The translations under genes were made by a program, and so were the position numbers. A model generated the notes under the pieces. That model was not told where the DNA came from and ran no database searches. It saw nothing but the letters and a program-made list of their open reading frames with translations. From Bacteroidaceae bacterium (lineage in GTDB: Bacteria; Bacteroidota; Bacteroidia; Bacteroidales; Bacteroidaceae), in contig JAFSKK010000055.1 of the NCBI GenBank assembly GCA_017448965.1, positions 1-59,663 of the forward strand: a DNA stretch of 59,663 nucleotides, in the 5' to 3' direction. This document shows, piece by piece, positions 25,417 to 34,087 of this stretch. Each line of letters starts with the position of its first letter. Position 1 is the first letter of the stretch.

Positions 25417-25466
25417 GGGATTTTGCCGGGGAGGCATGCGGGAAATAGGGAGGCCATGGGCGGTGC

Positions 25467-27098
25467 TCATGGCTTCTGCTTTTCTTGCTTTTTGCCGTTT
25501 TGGTTCTTCTTGATGTTCTGGTTCTTCTTGATGATGTTGTAGGCCTGGTAGATGCCGAGTTCTCCGGCTTTGGAGAGGTCGGGGATGGCGAGGGATGTGT
25601 TGTCGAGAAGGAGGTGGAGGAGGCCTCGGTTGAAGTAGGCTTCGGCGAAGTGGTCGTTCTTTTCGAGCACTTGGGTGAAGCCAGCGATGGCTTCGTTGAT
25701 GTTGCCTGCCTGTGCGGCTTGGTAGGCCGACTCGAAAAGGGCAATCACGTCGTTCTGCCCCGTTGTTTTATATATATTATATGTGTGTTCGCTGGGCAGG
25801 ATGAGTTTGGCTTCCTGCTCACGATTCTGCACTTTTCCGCGATATTCGCTTTCGTACGCCTGTTCCTGTATGCTGTCATCTTCCTCGACGAGTTTCTGGT
25901 AGTCTTCGAGGTTGACGGATGACTTCTTGCGGGTCTTGTTCTTCTGTCGTGAGGTGGGAGTGGAGTAGCCGTATCGGTGGGCAATCTGCTCGCGCAGAAG
26001 GTGGTCTTCGTCGCGTGTGGCTCCAGCAATATCGCCTATCTTGCGGCGGGCAGCAGCACGGCGCTCATAACCGTAGAGGAACTTGGGGAACTCGTTGATG
26101 ACGGTGGTGTAGTCACGAATGGCACCACGATAGTCGCCGATGTTCTCGAGCAGGGTGGCGCGGTTGAAGGTTGCCATCATGTCGTCGGGGTCGATGGAGA
26201 GGATGAAGTTGAAGTCCTCGATGGCGAGGTTGTCTTCGCCCACATTGGCACGAAGGAGTCCTCGGTTGTAGTGACCGACAAAATTGCGTGGTTCGAGATC
26301 GAGCGCACGGTCATAGTCGGCCATCGCCTCGCGGTAGTGGTTGAGGTGATAGTGACAAAGTGCTCGATTGATAAGGTTTCCAGCATTCTTGGGGTTGAGG
26401 CGTAGCGATTCGTCAAAATGCTTGACTGCCTCTTCATACTGCTCGTGGCTCATCAGGATGTTGGCCTTGGCGGTGAGGGCACCCACGTTGTATCTATCCA
26501 CCTCAAGTGCCTGATCGATAACGGCTTCGGCAGCAAGGGTGTCTTTCTTCTGAAGGAGGACTTGAGCCTTGATGTTGTAACCGTCAGCATGTTTGGGCCA
26601 CTTCTTGATGATGATGTTGGTGATGCTGTCGGCTTGATCGAGGCTGTCCATCTCAATGTGGCAAAGTGCCATATTGTGCCAAAGCGAACGGTTCTCTGGC
26701 GTCATCTCTGTGGCCACTTTGTAGTCTTCGATGGCTTCGGCAAATTGGTTGAGGTTGATGTAAGCCAGCCCTCGCAGTTCGTAGGTGTTGGGATAGTAAG
26801 GATTGCGGCGGATGGTCTCTGTGCAGTCGAGAATGGTGCCGGAATAATCGTCAAGATAGAACTTGGCCACGCCACGAAAGAAGTAAGGCTCGTAGAGGTG
26901 TGGCTTGTAGTTGATGACAATGTTGAAGTAACTGATGGAAAGCACATAGTCGTCGTAAGCCAACGCGTTGCGGGCGATGTTCATCATGCGGTCGGTGTTG
27001 ATTTGAGCATGAGAAATGCCCCCTAGCCCCCAAAGGGGGAGGGCTAACGCGATGATGTGAAACACAAAAGATGATATGACACGACGAAAACTCTTCAA
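25467..27098 (-). CDS. Exported tetratricopeptide-repeat protein
   Basis: 543 residues. A signal peptide (hydrophobic core FVFHIIALALPLWGLGGISHAQ) precedes about ten TPR units between residues 35 and 350, for example PYFFRGVAKFYLDDYSGTILDCTETIRRNP and LINRALCHYHLNHYREAMADYDRALDLEP. A linker (RQKNKTRKKSSVNLEDYQKLVEEDDSIQEQAYESEYRGKV region) and one or two more TPRs follow; the end is a Lys/Asn/Gln-rich tail. TPR arrays bind partner proteins, so this is a periplasmic scaffold of unknown partner. The DNA for the signal peptide core contains a GC-rich palindrome (27018-27044). Confidence 0.88.
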   Translation of the reverse strand: MKSFRRVISSFVFHIIALALPLWGLGGISHAQINTDRMMNIARNALAYDDYVLSISYFNIVINYKPHLYEPYFFRGVAKFYLDDYSGTILDCTETIRRNPYYPNTYELRGLAYINLNQFAEAIEDYKVATEMTPENRSLWHNMALCHIEMDSLDQADSITNIIIKKWPKHADGYNIKAQVLLQKKDTLAAEAVIDQALEVDRYNVGALTAKANILMSHEQYEEAVKHFDESLRLNPKNAGNLINRALCHYHLNHYREAMADYDRALDLEPRNFVGHYNRGLLRANVGEDNLAIEDFNFILSIDPDDMMATFNRATLLENIGDYRGAIRDYTTVINEFPKFLYGYERRAAARRKIGDIAGATRDEDHLLREQIAHRYGYSTPTSRQKNKTRKKSSVNLEDYQKLVEEDDSIQEQAYESEYRGKVQNREQEAKLILPSEHTYNIYKTTGQNDVIALFESAYQAAQAGNINEAIAGFTQVLEKNDHFAEAYFNRGLLHLLLDNTSLAIPDLSKAGELGIYQAYNIIKKNQNIKKNQNGKKQEKQKP

Positions 27099-27127
27099 AT
27101 CTTTAATTGGCTACGCCTAGCTAAAGG

Positions 27128-27167
27128 TTCTTCAACTTCTCAACTCTTTAACTTTTCAATTCTTCAC
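27128..27167. repeat. One-sided 9-bp periodic run TTCAACTTC/TCAACTCTT/TAACTTTTC
   Basis: Between the def stop and the TPR gene start, pyrimidine-rich 9-mers TTCAACTTC, TCAACTCTT, TAACTTTTC and AATTCTTCA run in series. There is no matching opposite arm within the gap. Resembles the right arms of the other 9-bp elements. Confidence 0.5.
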
Positions 27168-27724
27168 CCTCTGTTGGGCTTGCACTTATAATGTGCAGAA
27201 AATTTTCCCTTCGTCATTGCCATCAGCTTTGACTTAATCATCTGCTTGCGGAAAGGGGAGAGGTGATCGACAAACATCTTGCCTTCAAGATGGTCGTACT
27301 CATGTTGGAACACGCGGGCTTCAAAGCCTTCGAGCCATCGTTCCTGTTCCTTGCCATTCTCGTCAATGTAGTTGACCAGCACTTTGGCAGGGCGTTTCAC
27401 ACTCTCGTTGATGCCAGGGATGGAAAGGCAGCCTTCGGACATGGAGACAGTCTCATCGCTTTCTTCGAGAATCTCAGGATTGATGAACGTGTGGAGATAC
27501 CCCTTGTATTGTGGCTCCTCGTCGGAAAGGACATCAAGATCGATGATGAACAAACGGATGGGCAGACCCACCTGAGGAGCAGCCAAACCAACGCCTTCGG
27601 AACGCTGAAGCGTTTCAAACATGTTGGCAATGAGTTCCTTGAGGTTTGGATATGCCTCGAAGTCTATTTCTTCGGCAGTCTTGCGGAGCACCGGCTGACC
27701 GAATATGTACATGGGAAGAATCAT
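27164..27724 (-). CDS. def: Peptide deformylase
   Basis: 186 residues. All three motifs are present: GVGLAAPQVGLP (about 42-53), EGCLSIPG (Cys metal ligand), and QHEYDHLEGKMFVD (HExxH metal/catalytic). It removes the formyl group from nascent peptides. Adjacent to ruvX, 28 bp downstream of it on the same strand, a common Bacteroidales arrangement with the TPR protein following. Confidence 0.97.
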   Translation of the reverse strand: MILPMYIFGQPVLRKTAEEIDFEAYPNLKELIANMFETLQRSEGVGLAAPQVGLPIRLFIIDLDVLSDEEPQYKGYLHTFINPEILEESDETVSMSEGCLSIPGINESVKRPAKVLVNYIDENGKEQERWLEGFEARVFQHEYDHLEGKMFVDHLSPFRKQMIKSKLMAMTKGKFSAHYKCKPNRG

Positions 27725-27752
27725 GTGTATTGATGATTTGACAATTTACTAT

Positions 27753-28172
27753 TTACAATTTATTTTTACTTTGCAGGTAATCTTCAAGTATGATGGTGGC
27801 ACTAATTTTATCGACGAGTGCTTTGTCTTGGCGTGCTTTCTTTCCGATGCCGCTCTGAAGCATGGCCTGATGAGCTAGCACAGAGGTGAAGCGTTCGTCG
27901 TAGAAGACAATTTCCTTATCTGGATACAACTTCCTGAGGCGATTGAAGAACGGCTCTATCCGCTTCATGTTTTCGCTGTTCTCGCCGTTCATCTGTGTGG
28001 GCTTGCCCACGACGATGGTGCACACATCCTCCTGTGACAGATAATCCATGATGAACTTCTCCAAATCCTTGGTGTCCACCGTGGTCAGCCCGTTGGCAAT
28101 CATCTGTAGATTGTCTGTCACCGCCAATCCCGTGCGCTTCTTTCCATAATCTATTGAAAGTATTCTTGCCAT
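27753..28172 (-). CDS. ruvX: Holliday junction resolvase-like protein RuvX/YqgF
   Basis: 139 residues. RNase H-like fold: MARILSIDYGKKRTGLAVTD holds the first catalytic Asp, TIVVGKPTQMNGENSE the second strand, VFYDERFTSVLAHQ the Glu-containing third motif and ALVDKISATIILEDYL the final Asp. In E. coli YqgF takes part in 16S rRNA 5' maturation; a role in recombination was proposed earlier. Next to def. Confidence 0.95.
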   Translation of the reverse strand: MARILSIDYGKKRTGLAVTDNLQMIANGLTTVDTKDLEKFIMDYLSQEDVCTIVVGKPTQMNGENSENMKRIEPFFNRLRKLYPDKEIVFYDERFTSVLAHQAMLQSGIGKKARQDKALVDKISATIILEDYLQSKNKL

Positions 28173-28175
28173 AAC

Positions 28176-28211
28176 TTCAATTCTTCAATTTTTCAACTCT
28201 TCAATTCTCCT
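28176..28211. repeat. Short TTCAATTCT/TCAATTTT/TCAACTCT/TCAATTCTC run
   Basis: Units of 8-9 bp fill the gap between the lptD-like stop and the ruvX start. One-sided, like 27128-27167. Confidence 0.4.
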
Positions 28212-31134
28212 AATACCATTGGATGGTGCTTGAATAACTGGATTTCTTGTCATACTTGAGTGCGTCGGTGAGGGTGCTTGCATTGGCGCGGAGCGAGATG
28301 TGGTAACTGGTGAATACGCCGAACACCAATCCGCACGAGATGTTGAAACAGTGCATGTCGCGCGAGATGTTCACCGTGGTCATGGAGATTTTCTTGGTGT
28401 TGAAGTCCCATCCTGATGCGAAGTTGCAGTTCCAGTTGCTTGACAGTTTCAGGTTGCCCGAGAAGTTCAGGTTCTGTGTGAACGAATAGGGATAGCGCAT
28501 GGTCTTGATGTTGATGTCCTTGCTGCGGTCTTCTGCCATCGTGATACCATAGGAAATGGAGAAAGACCAAGGCATCTGGAACTTCATGTAGCCATCAGCA
28601 TCCAATCCGTCGGCAGAGCCTCCCTCTTTCAGTTTCTTCTTGTTGGGGTCGTCTATGTTCGTCTCCAGATCGTTGGGGTCATCCTCGTCATCGTCGGTGT
28701 CGATGTCCTCATCTTCTAGATCTTTACCATGCCCGAACAGCCGCATGATGCCCTCTTTGAACTTCCTGAAACTTTGGTTGTTGAACGTGTATGAGAGATT
28801 CTTCGACATGCCTTGGAAACGGCCCCATCGGCCGTATGACCATTCAGTGCGGTTGCCCACCACCACATTTCCTTTTTGGTCGAACTCGTAGGCATAGGTC
28901 ATAAAGGTGGCGTTCATGTTGAAGGTGGTCTTTCCCCATTTCAGACGCAGTCGGGTGTTGAGGTTTGACCATGGCTGTCGTTTAGCCGCCATATTGTAGG
29001 AGAGGGAAGCGCCTAACTCGTCGATGATGCTGATTTTCTTGATGGAGTCGTTGCGGTCTTTGACTTTGGCCTCGATGTTGTTGGACACGTCGAAAGAGAA
29101 TGAACCTGTCTTGCCTGCTGATGGCACACCATAAAGCGAACCTGTATAAGGAGAATATCTGACGAGAGAGACGTTTCCTTCTTCGTCAGTTTTTGTATAA
29201 CTTTTCCAATATCCCCATCTGTCCTCGCCAAAGTCTGGTGCGTAGGTGAAAGCGACAGAAGGTGAGAACACGTGACGAACCATCTGCAACTTCTTGCCAA
29301 ACACCTTAGGGCTGGGCTTGTACATACCATAGAGTTTCGTGTTGGCTGACAGCGACAGGTTGTAGTCGAACACTCTGTTGAATCCGTAGATGGTATCGCG
29401 TGTCACTTTCTGCTTATCGACATCCCATGCTTGCGTGATTTTGTTGGTGTACCAACGTTCTGAATAGTTCAGCGATGGAGTGACGTTGATGTATTTCAGA
29501 ATATTGAACGAAGCAGAGATTGGGATGCTGTGCTTCATGCCATTCTTCCAGTCCTTGATGAGTGACGACTTCAAGAGAAGATCCTCCTTAGTGTTGATGG
29601 AGTTGGAGAGTGTTCCCGTGTAACGCATGCTGATTTTCTCGTACCAACGCTCTTTTCCCACAGCGTGTTTGCGCTTGAAGGGATAAAACTTCGATAGCGA
29701 CAGGGAAAGGGACGGCAACTGAAGGGCGATGGTGGAGTCGCGCATGTTCTGCGAGATGTTGAACGAACTGGACATTGACAGCCCTATCTTGGTGAAGTTG
29801 TGTGAGTAGCTGACTGAAGAGGTACGTGTACTCTGTGAGTATGATGTCGGGTTGTAGAGCGAGGAGAGATTGTTCTTCTCGTATGACTGTGTGGCGAAGT
29901 TCACACTGGCGGAGAATGAACTGTTGGGTGAGGCCTTGGGGTCAGTTCTGTGGCTCCATTGCACCTTGAAGTTCTTTGTCACAGCATAGTCGGGCATATT
30001 CTTCTCGCCATCCTTCGTCACCTGATAGTTGAAATAGAAGTTGCCGTTGTATTTATATCGCTTCTTGTAGGTGGTTTGTGTGCCAATGCCCCATGAGCCT
30101 TTTGTGAAGATTTCGCCTGTTACCTTCAAGTCCATGTAGTCGCTGATGGCAAAATAGTAGCCGCCATCGCGCAAGTAGAAACCACGGCTGAACTCATCGC
30201 CATAGGTGGGCATGATAAAACCGCTGGAGTAGGTGCCAGTGATGGGGAAATAAGCAAACGGGATGGCCAACGGCAATGGCACATCTTCCACCACCAGCCA
30301 TGCAGGGCCGGAGAACACGTTCTTACCTGGACGCACTTTCGCTCTTGACATGCGGATGTAGAAGTGAGGATGTTCTTCATCACACGTGGTGTAGGTACCC
30401 CCTCGTAGATAATATTCTCCATTCGCTCCTTTCTTCGATTCTTCCGAGGTGAGGAAACCTTCTTCTTGTGCCGTGTAGATGTTAGTGATGAAACCTTTCT
30501 TCGTATCGAAGTTGTATGACATTGTCTCCGACTTGTATTCATCGCTTCCCTCTTTGAAGATGGGGGTGCCATATTTGTTGCCGATGGAATCAAGGCCGTA
30601 CATCGCATAGACCGTAGAACTGTCCATGTTCATGCGGATGTTCTCCGATGTCAATTCAATGTTTTGATATTTTACGTTCGCTTTTCCATAAAGAAAGGCA
30701 TTTTTTGTGTCCATGAAGAAGGTCATGGAGTCTTTGGCCTCATACATCACAGGTGCATCCAAAGCACTCTTTTTCCTTGAACGGCGAATGGAATCTTCTA
30801 CAGCTGCAATACTGTCGTTCCATTGTGTGGCGCCCGATGTGGTGGGGGATTGAATGCCGTGCTCTCGGTCAAAAATGGCTTTGAGTGAGTCCAAATTCAA
30901 GAGGAGAGAGTCTGCTTCAGACATCACCGTTGCCGTACTCTCTGGAGTAAAGACGCTGTCGGTGGTGGACGTCTTGATGGCTGTGTCGGTCAAAGTGGCG
31001 TCGTGGTCGGTGCTGTCAACAGCATGATGGCCGACAGAGCGATAATATCTGCCGACCAATGGATTGTTGAAAGCGGTCGTCGAAAGCACGGTGATGAGTA
31101 CCAGCAACGACGCAATAAACCTTTGTCCCTTCAT
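28210..31134 (-). CDS. LptD-like LPS-assembly outer-membrane protein
   Basis: 974 residues. A signal peptide (MKGQRFIASLLVLITVLSTTAF) leads into an OstA/LptA-like beta-jellyroll (about 125-300: YEAKDSMTFFMDTKNAFLYGKANVKYQNIELTSENI-type repeats). A long beta-barrel follows with aromatic belt residues and ends YSSTIQWY, a typical barrel terminus. A strongly acidic loop (about 810-845, EDEDIDTDDDEDDPND) is unusual. Bacteroidetes LptD proteins are of this form and bring LPS or lipo-oligosaccharide to the outer leaflet. Lies 37 bp upstream of ruvX on the same strand. Confidence 0.88.
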   Translation of the reverse strand: MKGQRFIASLLVLITVLSTTAFNNPLVGRYYRSVGHHAVDSTDHDATLTDTAIKTSTTDSVFTPESTATVMSEADSLLLNLDSLKAIFDREHGIQSPTTSGATQWNDSIAAVEDSIRRSRKKSALDAPVMYEAKDSMTFFMDTKNAFLYGKANVKYQNIELTSENIRMNMDSSTVYAMYGLDSIGNKYGTPIFKEGSDEYKSETMSYNFDTKKGFITNIYTAQEEGFLTSEESKKGANGEYYLRGGTYTTCDEEHPHFYIRMSRAKVRPGKNVFSGPAWLVVEDVPLPLAIPFAYFPITGTYSSGFIMPTYGDEFSRGFYLRDGGYYFAISDYMDLKVTGEIFTKGSWGIGTQTTYKKRYKYNGNFYFNYQVTKDGEKNMPDYAVTKNFKVQWSHRTDPKASPNSSFSASVNFATQSYEKNNLSSLYNPTSYSQSTRTSSVSYSHNFTKIGLSMSSSFNISQNMRDSTIALQLPSLSLSLSKFYPFKRKHAVGKERWYEKISMRYTGTLSNSINTKEDLLLKSSLIKDWKNGMKHSIPISASFNILKYINVTPSLNYSERWYTNKITQAWDVDKQKVTRDTIYGFNRVFDYNLSLSANTKLYGMYKPSPKVFGKKLQMVRHVFSPSVAFTYAPDFGEDRWGYWKSYTKTDEEGNVSLVRYSPYTGSLYGVPSAGKTGSFSFDVSNNIEAKVKDRNDSIKKISIIDELGASLSYNMAAKRQPWSNLNTRLRLKWGKTTFNMNATFMTYAYEFDQKGNVVVGNRTEWSYGRWGRFQGMSKNLSYTFNNQSFRKFKEGIMRLFGHGKDLEDEDIDTDDDEDDPNDLETNIDDPNKKKLKEGGSADGLDADGYMKFQMPWSFSISYGITMAEDRSKDINIKTMRYPYSFTQNLNFSGNLKLSSNWNCNFASGWDFNTKKISMTTVNISRDMHCFNISCGLVFGVFTSYHISLRANASTLTDALKYDKKSSYSSTIQWY

Positions 31135-31144
31135 AAAACGGCGG

Positions 31145-31152
31145 CAAAGGTA
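31145..31152 (-). promoter_or_regulatory. -7 element TACCTTTG for the lptD-like operon
   Basis: Minus strand TACCTTTG, 11 bp before the lptD-like ATG. No clear TTTG at -33. Confidence 0.5.
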
Positions 31153-31199
31153 CGACTTTTCTTTGAAAAATGGGGAATATTTATTTTAATAAATACTAA

Positions 31200-31736
31200 T
31201 CACCCGAACATTTTAGACCATTTAACGAATCTCTCCACACCTTCATCGCCAAATTTCGAGAGAGAGCGGATGGCTTGCTCTAATGTCTTTTCGGTGGTCA
31301 GTTTTGTTTTGGAAAAGAATTTGTCGGCATAACAGATGAGTTGCTCTTCTACGGTTTCGGGCAACAGATCGTGGTGTGGAATGGGTAGATTCTGTTGCTC
31401 GATTTCTTGGAGCGAAAGTCCAGCGCCTGTATGCCGTTCGCACACTCGGGCATGCCGTGGGAAACCTTCAGCCCGAAGTAACTCTGCTCCAATGGTGCCG
31501 TGACAGATGTATGGCTCTGTGCCGAAACAATGAATGCCCGCAGCATTGCAGCGAAAAATGCCGATGTCATGCAACATGGCGGCTTCTTCCACGAACTGGC
31601 GGTCTGCTTTCAGTTCGGGGTGACTGTCCACGATGGCTAATGCCTTGTCGGCCACACTTCGACTGTGTACCATCAGTATGTGCTTTAGTTCGTTCTCTTC
31701 GGGGTAGTATTTGTCGATGATTGCTTGATAGTTCAT
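31200..31736 (-). CDS. HD-domain phosphohydrolase-like protein
   Basis: 178 residues. Metal-binding HD pattern: HILMVHSRSVADKAL (His), EAAMLHDIGIF (His-Asp), HGTIGAELLRAEGF and CERHTGAGLS. LPETVEEQLICYADKFFSKTK supplies the last Asp. This is the small single-domain HD family common in Bacteroidetes, probably acting on a nucleotide or phosphorylated metabolite. Its start overlaps the stop of the methyltransferase gene by 4 bp (ATGA), so the two are translationally coupled. Confidence 0.88.
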   Translation of the reverse strand: MNYQAIIDKYYPEENELKHILMVHSRSVADKALAIVDSHPELKADRQFVEEAAMLHDIGIFRCNAAGIHCFGTEPYICHGTIGAELLRAEGFPRHARVCERHTGAGLSLQEIEQQNLPIPHHDLLPETVEEQLICYADKFFSKTKLTTEKTLEQAIRSLSKFGDEGVERFVKWSKMFG

Positions 31737-32455
31737 AGATAAAAGTCTTTAGTCAGTTGTGCGTATTCGGGAGAACGGTGGTTGTTGGTGTCGTAGAGCG
31801 TCAAGGTGCTCGTCTCAGCTGGTTGAATGGAAGTGCTGAACTCCAACATGACGCGGTTAAAGGTCTTTCGTTCCGTGGATCGGATGTTTAGACGTCGTGT
31901 CAGATAGAGTCTGTTTGCGACACAAATGCTGATGAAATTGGCAGCACTTTGGTGGGGAATGATTACACAAAAAAGTCCGTTTTCAGTCAACAATTTTGCC
32001 ACATTGGAAACTAATATTTCGAAGGGTAGAGAAGTCGCATGACGTGCTTTGTCTCTTGCTTGATTTCCACCCAATGTATCTTCTGTATAAAATGGTGGAT
32101 TTGAAACGATTAAATCGTATTGATTGGAGAAAGAATCGAGGTCTGAAAAATCTTGTTTTTTGAGTGTGATTTGTGCGCTGAAAATAGAATTATCGACGTT
32201 CTCTTTTGCCTGCTCAAGAGAGTCATCATCAATGTCAATTCCTTCAATCTTGGTGTCGGGAAATCGCTGTGCCAGCATCAAGGCAATCAACCCAGTTCCT
32301 GTCCCCACATCCAACACGTCGGAAGGCGAGTCTTTTCGTTCGTTTAGAGGTAGTCTTGCCCATGCTCCAAGCAAAACACCATCCGTCCCGACCTTCATGG
32401 CTGAACGGTCGTGACGGATGGTGAATTGTTTGAAACGAAAGTCGGGTGTGGACAA
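31733..32455 (-). CDS. trmN6: tRNA1(Val) (adenine(37)-N6)-methyltransferase, TrmN6/YfiC type
   Basis: 240 residues. SAM site: VLDVGTGTGLIALMLAQRFP. N6-adenine methylase signature NPPF in YDLIVSNPPFYTEDTLGG. The opening FRFKQFTIRHDRSAMKVGTDGVLLGAWA is the usual start of the TrmN6 group. It should methylate A37 of tRNA-Val. First gene of a two-gene unit with the HD protein. Confidence 0.92.
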   Translation of the reverse strand: MSTPDFRFKQFTIRHDRSAMKVGTDGVLLGAWARLPLNERKDSPSDVLDVGTGTGLIALMLAQRFPDTKIEGIDIDDDSLEQAKENVDNSIFSAQITLKKQDFSDLDSFSNQYDLIVSNPPFYTEDTLGGNQARDKARHATSLPFEILVSNVAKLLTENGLFCVIIPHQSAANFISICVANRLYLTRRLNIRSTERKTFNRVMLEFSTSIQPAETSTLTLYDTNNHRSPEYAQLTKDFYL

Positions 32456-32497
32456 AGTAAAGTTTACGGTTTAGAGTTTACAGTTTAGAGGAGCGGA

Positions 32498-33916
32498 TCA
32501 GAACTTGAAGTAGTTCTTGGCATTGTTGTAGGAAATGTCCTCAATCATCTGATTGACACGTGCTGCCTCATATCCTGTGTAAGGAACTTCGCCGTTTTCG
32601 ATGTCAGTGGCAACAAGGTTGCAGAGGATGCGGCGGAAATATTCGTGACGAGGATAGGAGAGGAACGAGCGTGAGTCGGTGAGCATGCCCACGAATCGGC
32701 TCAACAGACCGAGAAGTGAAAGTGCGTTCATCTGTTTGGTCATGCCATCTTTCTGGTCGAGGAACCACCAGCCAGAACCCCATTGAATCTTGCCTGGGCA
32801 GGAACCGTCTTGGAAGTTACCCAGCATGGTGGCCAGCACTTCGTTGGCACAGGGGTTGAGGTTGTAGAGGATGGTCTTTGCCAATTTGCCTTCCGCATTC
32901 AGTCGGTCGAGGAACTTCGAGCACTTCTTGGCTGTGTTGAACTCGCCAATGGAGTCGAAACCTGTATCTGGGCCCAACTGTTTGAACATCTTCGAATTGT
33001 TGTCGCGGATGGCACCATAGTGGAACTGCTGTGCCCACCCGGCTTCTGCATCTTGTACGGCAAAGATGTACATCATGGCAGACTTGAACTTCAGAATCTC
33101 TTCTTGCGTCAACTCCTTGCCACCATACACCTTGTTGAAGATGGCTTTTATTTCAGCATCTGTATAGTCCTCAGCATAGAACTCCTCGATGCCGTGGTCG
33201 CTCAGTTTGCAGCCCATGGAAGCGAAGAAATCATGACGTGACTGGATGGCATCGACATAGTCGTTGAAACCGTTGATGGCTTTGCCGCTTACTTCAGAGA
33301 GTTTGTCCACGTATGCCTTGAAGTTAGCAGGCACTTCCACTGCCATGGCCTTGTCGGGACGCCATGCAGGAAGCATCTTTGTCTCCATTGTTGGGTCGTC
33401 TGCCACTTGCTTGTGATATTCGAGAGAATCCACTGGGTCATCGGTGGTGCAAACGGTCTCCACGTTGTAATGTTTCATCAGTCCACGTGGTGTGAACTTC
33501 GGATCGTTCTTGATTTGTTCGTTGCATTCATCGAAGATTTCACGAGCATTTTCAGGATTTAAAGTCTTGTTGATACCAAAGGCGGTCTTCAGTTCCAGAT
33601 GTGTCCAATGGTAAAGAGGATTACGGAAAGTGTATGGCACCGTCTCTGCCCACTTCTCAAATTTCTCCCAGTCGGAAGTGTCCTTGCCTGTACAGAAACG
33701 CTCATTCACACCGTTCGAGCGCATGGCTCTCCATTTGTAGTGGTCGCCACCTAGCCAAATCTGTGTGATGGATTCGAAGCGTTTGTTTTCAGCCACCATC
33801 TGTGGCACCAAATGACAGTGGTAGTCGATAATCGGCATTTTGGCCGCATGTTCATGATACAACTTCTGTGCAGTTTCACTTTGCAACAGGAAGTTGTCGT
33901 CCATAAAAGGTTTCAT
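32498..33916 (-). CDS. uxaC: Glucuronate isomerase
   Basis: 472 residues, full length. MKPFMDDNFLLQSETAQKLYHEHAAKMPIIDYHCHLVP opens the amidohydrolase-like barrel, with metal-binding HCH. The distinctive LTDSRSFLSYPRHEYFRRILC near the C-terminus confirms UxaC. It converts D-glucuronate to fructuronate or galacturonate to tagaturonate, the first step of hexuronate breakdown. No uxaB/uxuB neighbours are in the window, so it stands alone. A 14-bp direct repeat (TTTACGGTTTAGAG / TTTACAGTTTAGAG) lies between it and the upstream trmN6 gene. Confidence 0.97.
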   Translation of the reverse strand: MKPFMDDNFLLQSETAQKLYHEHAAKMPIIDYHCHLVPQMVAENKRFESITQIWLGGDHYKWRAMRSNGVNERFCTGKDTSDWEKFEKWAETVPYTFRNPLYHWTHLELKTAFGINKTLNPENAREIFDECNEQIKNDPKFTPRGLMKHYNVETVCTTDDPVDSLEYHKQVADDPTMETKMLPAWRPDKAMAVEVPANFKAYVDKLSEVSGKAINGFNDYVDAIQSRHDFFASMGCKLSDHGIEEFYAEDYTDAEIKAIFNKVYGGKELTQEEILKFKSAMMYIFAVQDAEAGWAQQFHYGAIRDNNSKMFKQLGPDTGFDSIGEFNTAKKCSKFLDRLNAEGKLAKTILYNLNPCANEVLATMLGNFQDGSCPGKIQWGSGWWFLDQKDGMTKQMNALSLLGLLSRFVGMLTDSRSFLSYPRHEYFRRILCNLVATDIENGEVPYTGYEAARVNQMIEDISYNNAKNYFKF

Positions 33917-34039
33917 AAATGTTTGTTTTTATTTGTTAGAGTGTAAGAATTGTTCGTCAAACAACATGTTTTGCAAATGTAGGCAACTTTTTTCGAACCG
34001 CCAAGAATAAGGAAGAAAAGTTGAAAAAGGCAGGATAAT

Positions 34040-34070
34040 TTTGTTATTTGTCTGTGAAGTTGTACCTTTG
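34040..34070 (+). promoter_or_regulatory. Promoter for the relA-like gene
   Basis: TTTG (34040-34043), 19 bp, TACCTTTG (34063-34070): exact consensus. ATG is 18 bp downstream. Confidence 0.88.
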
Positions 34071-34087
34071 CAAAAAGATTCTCAAGC

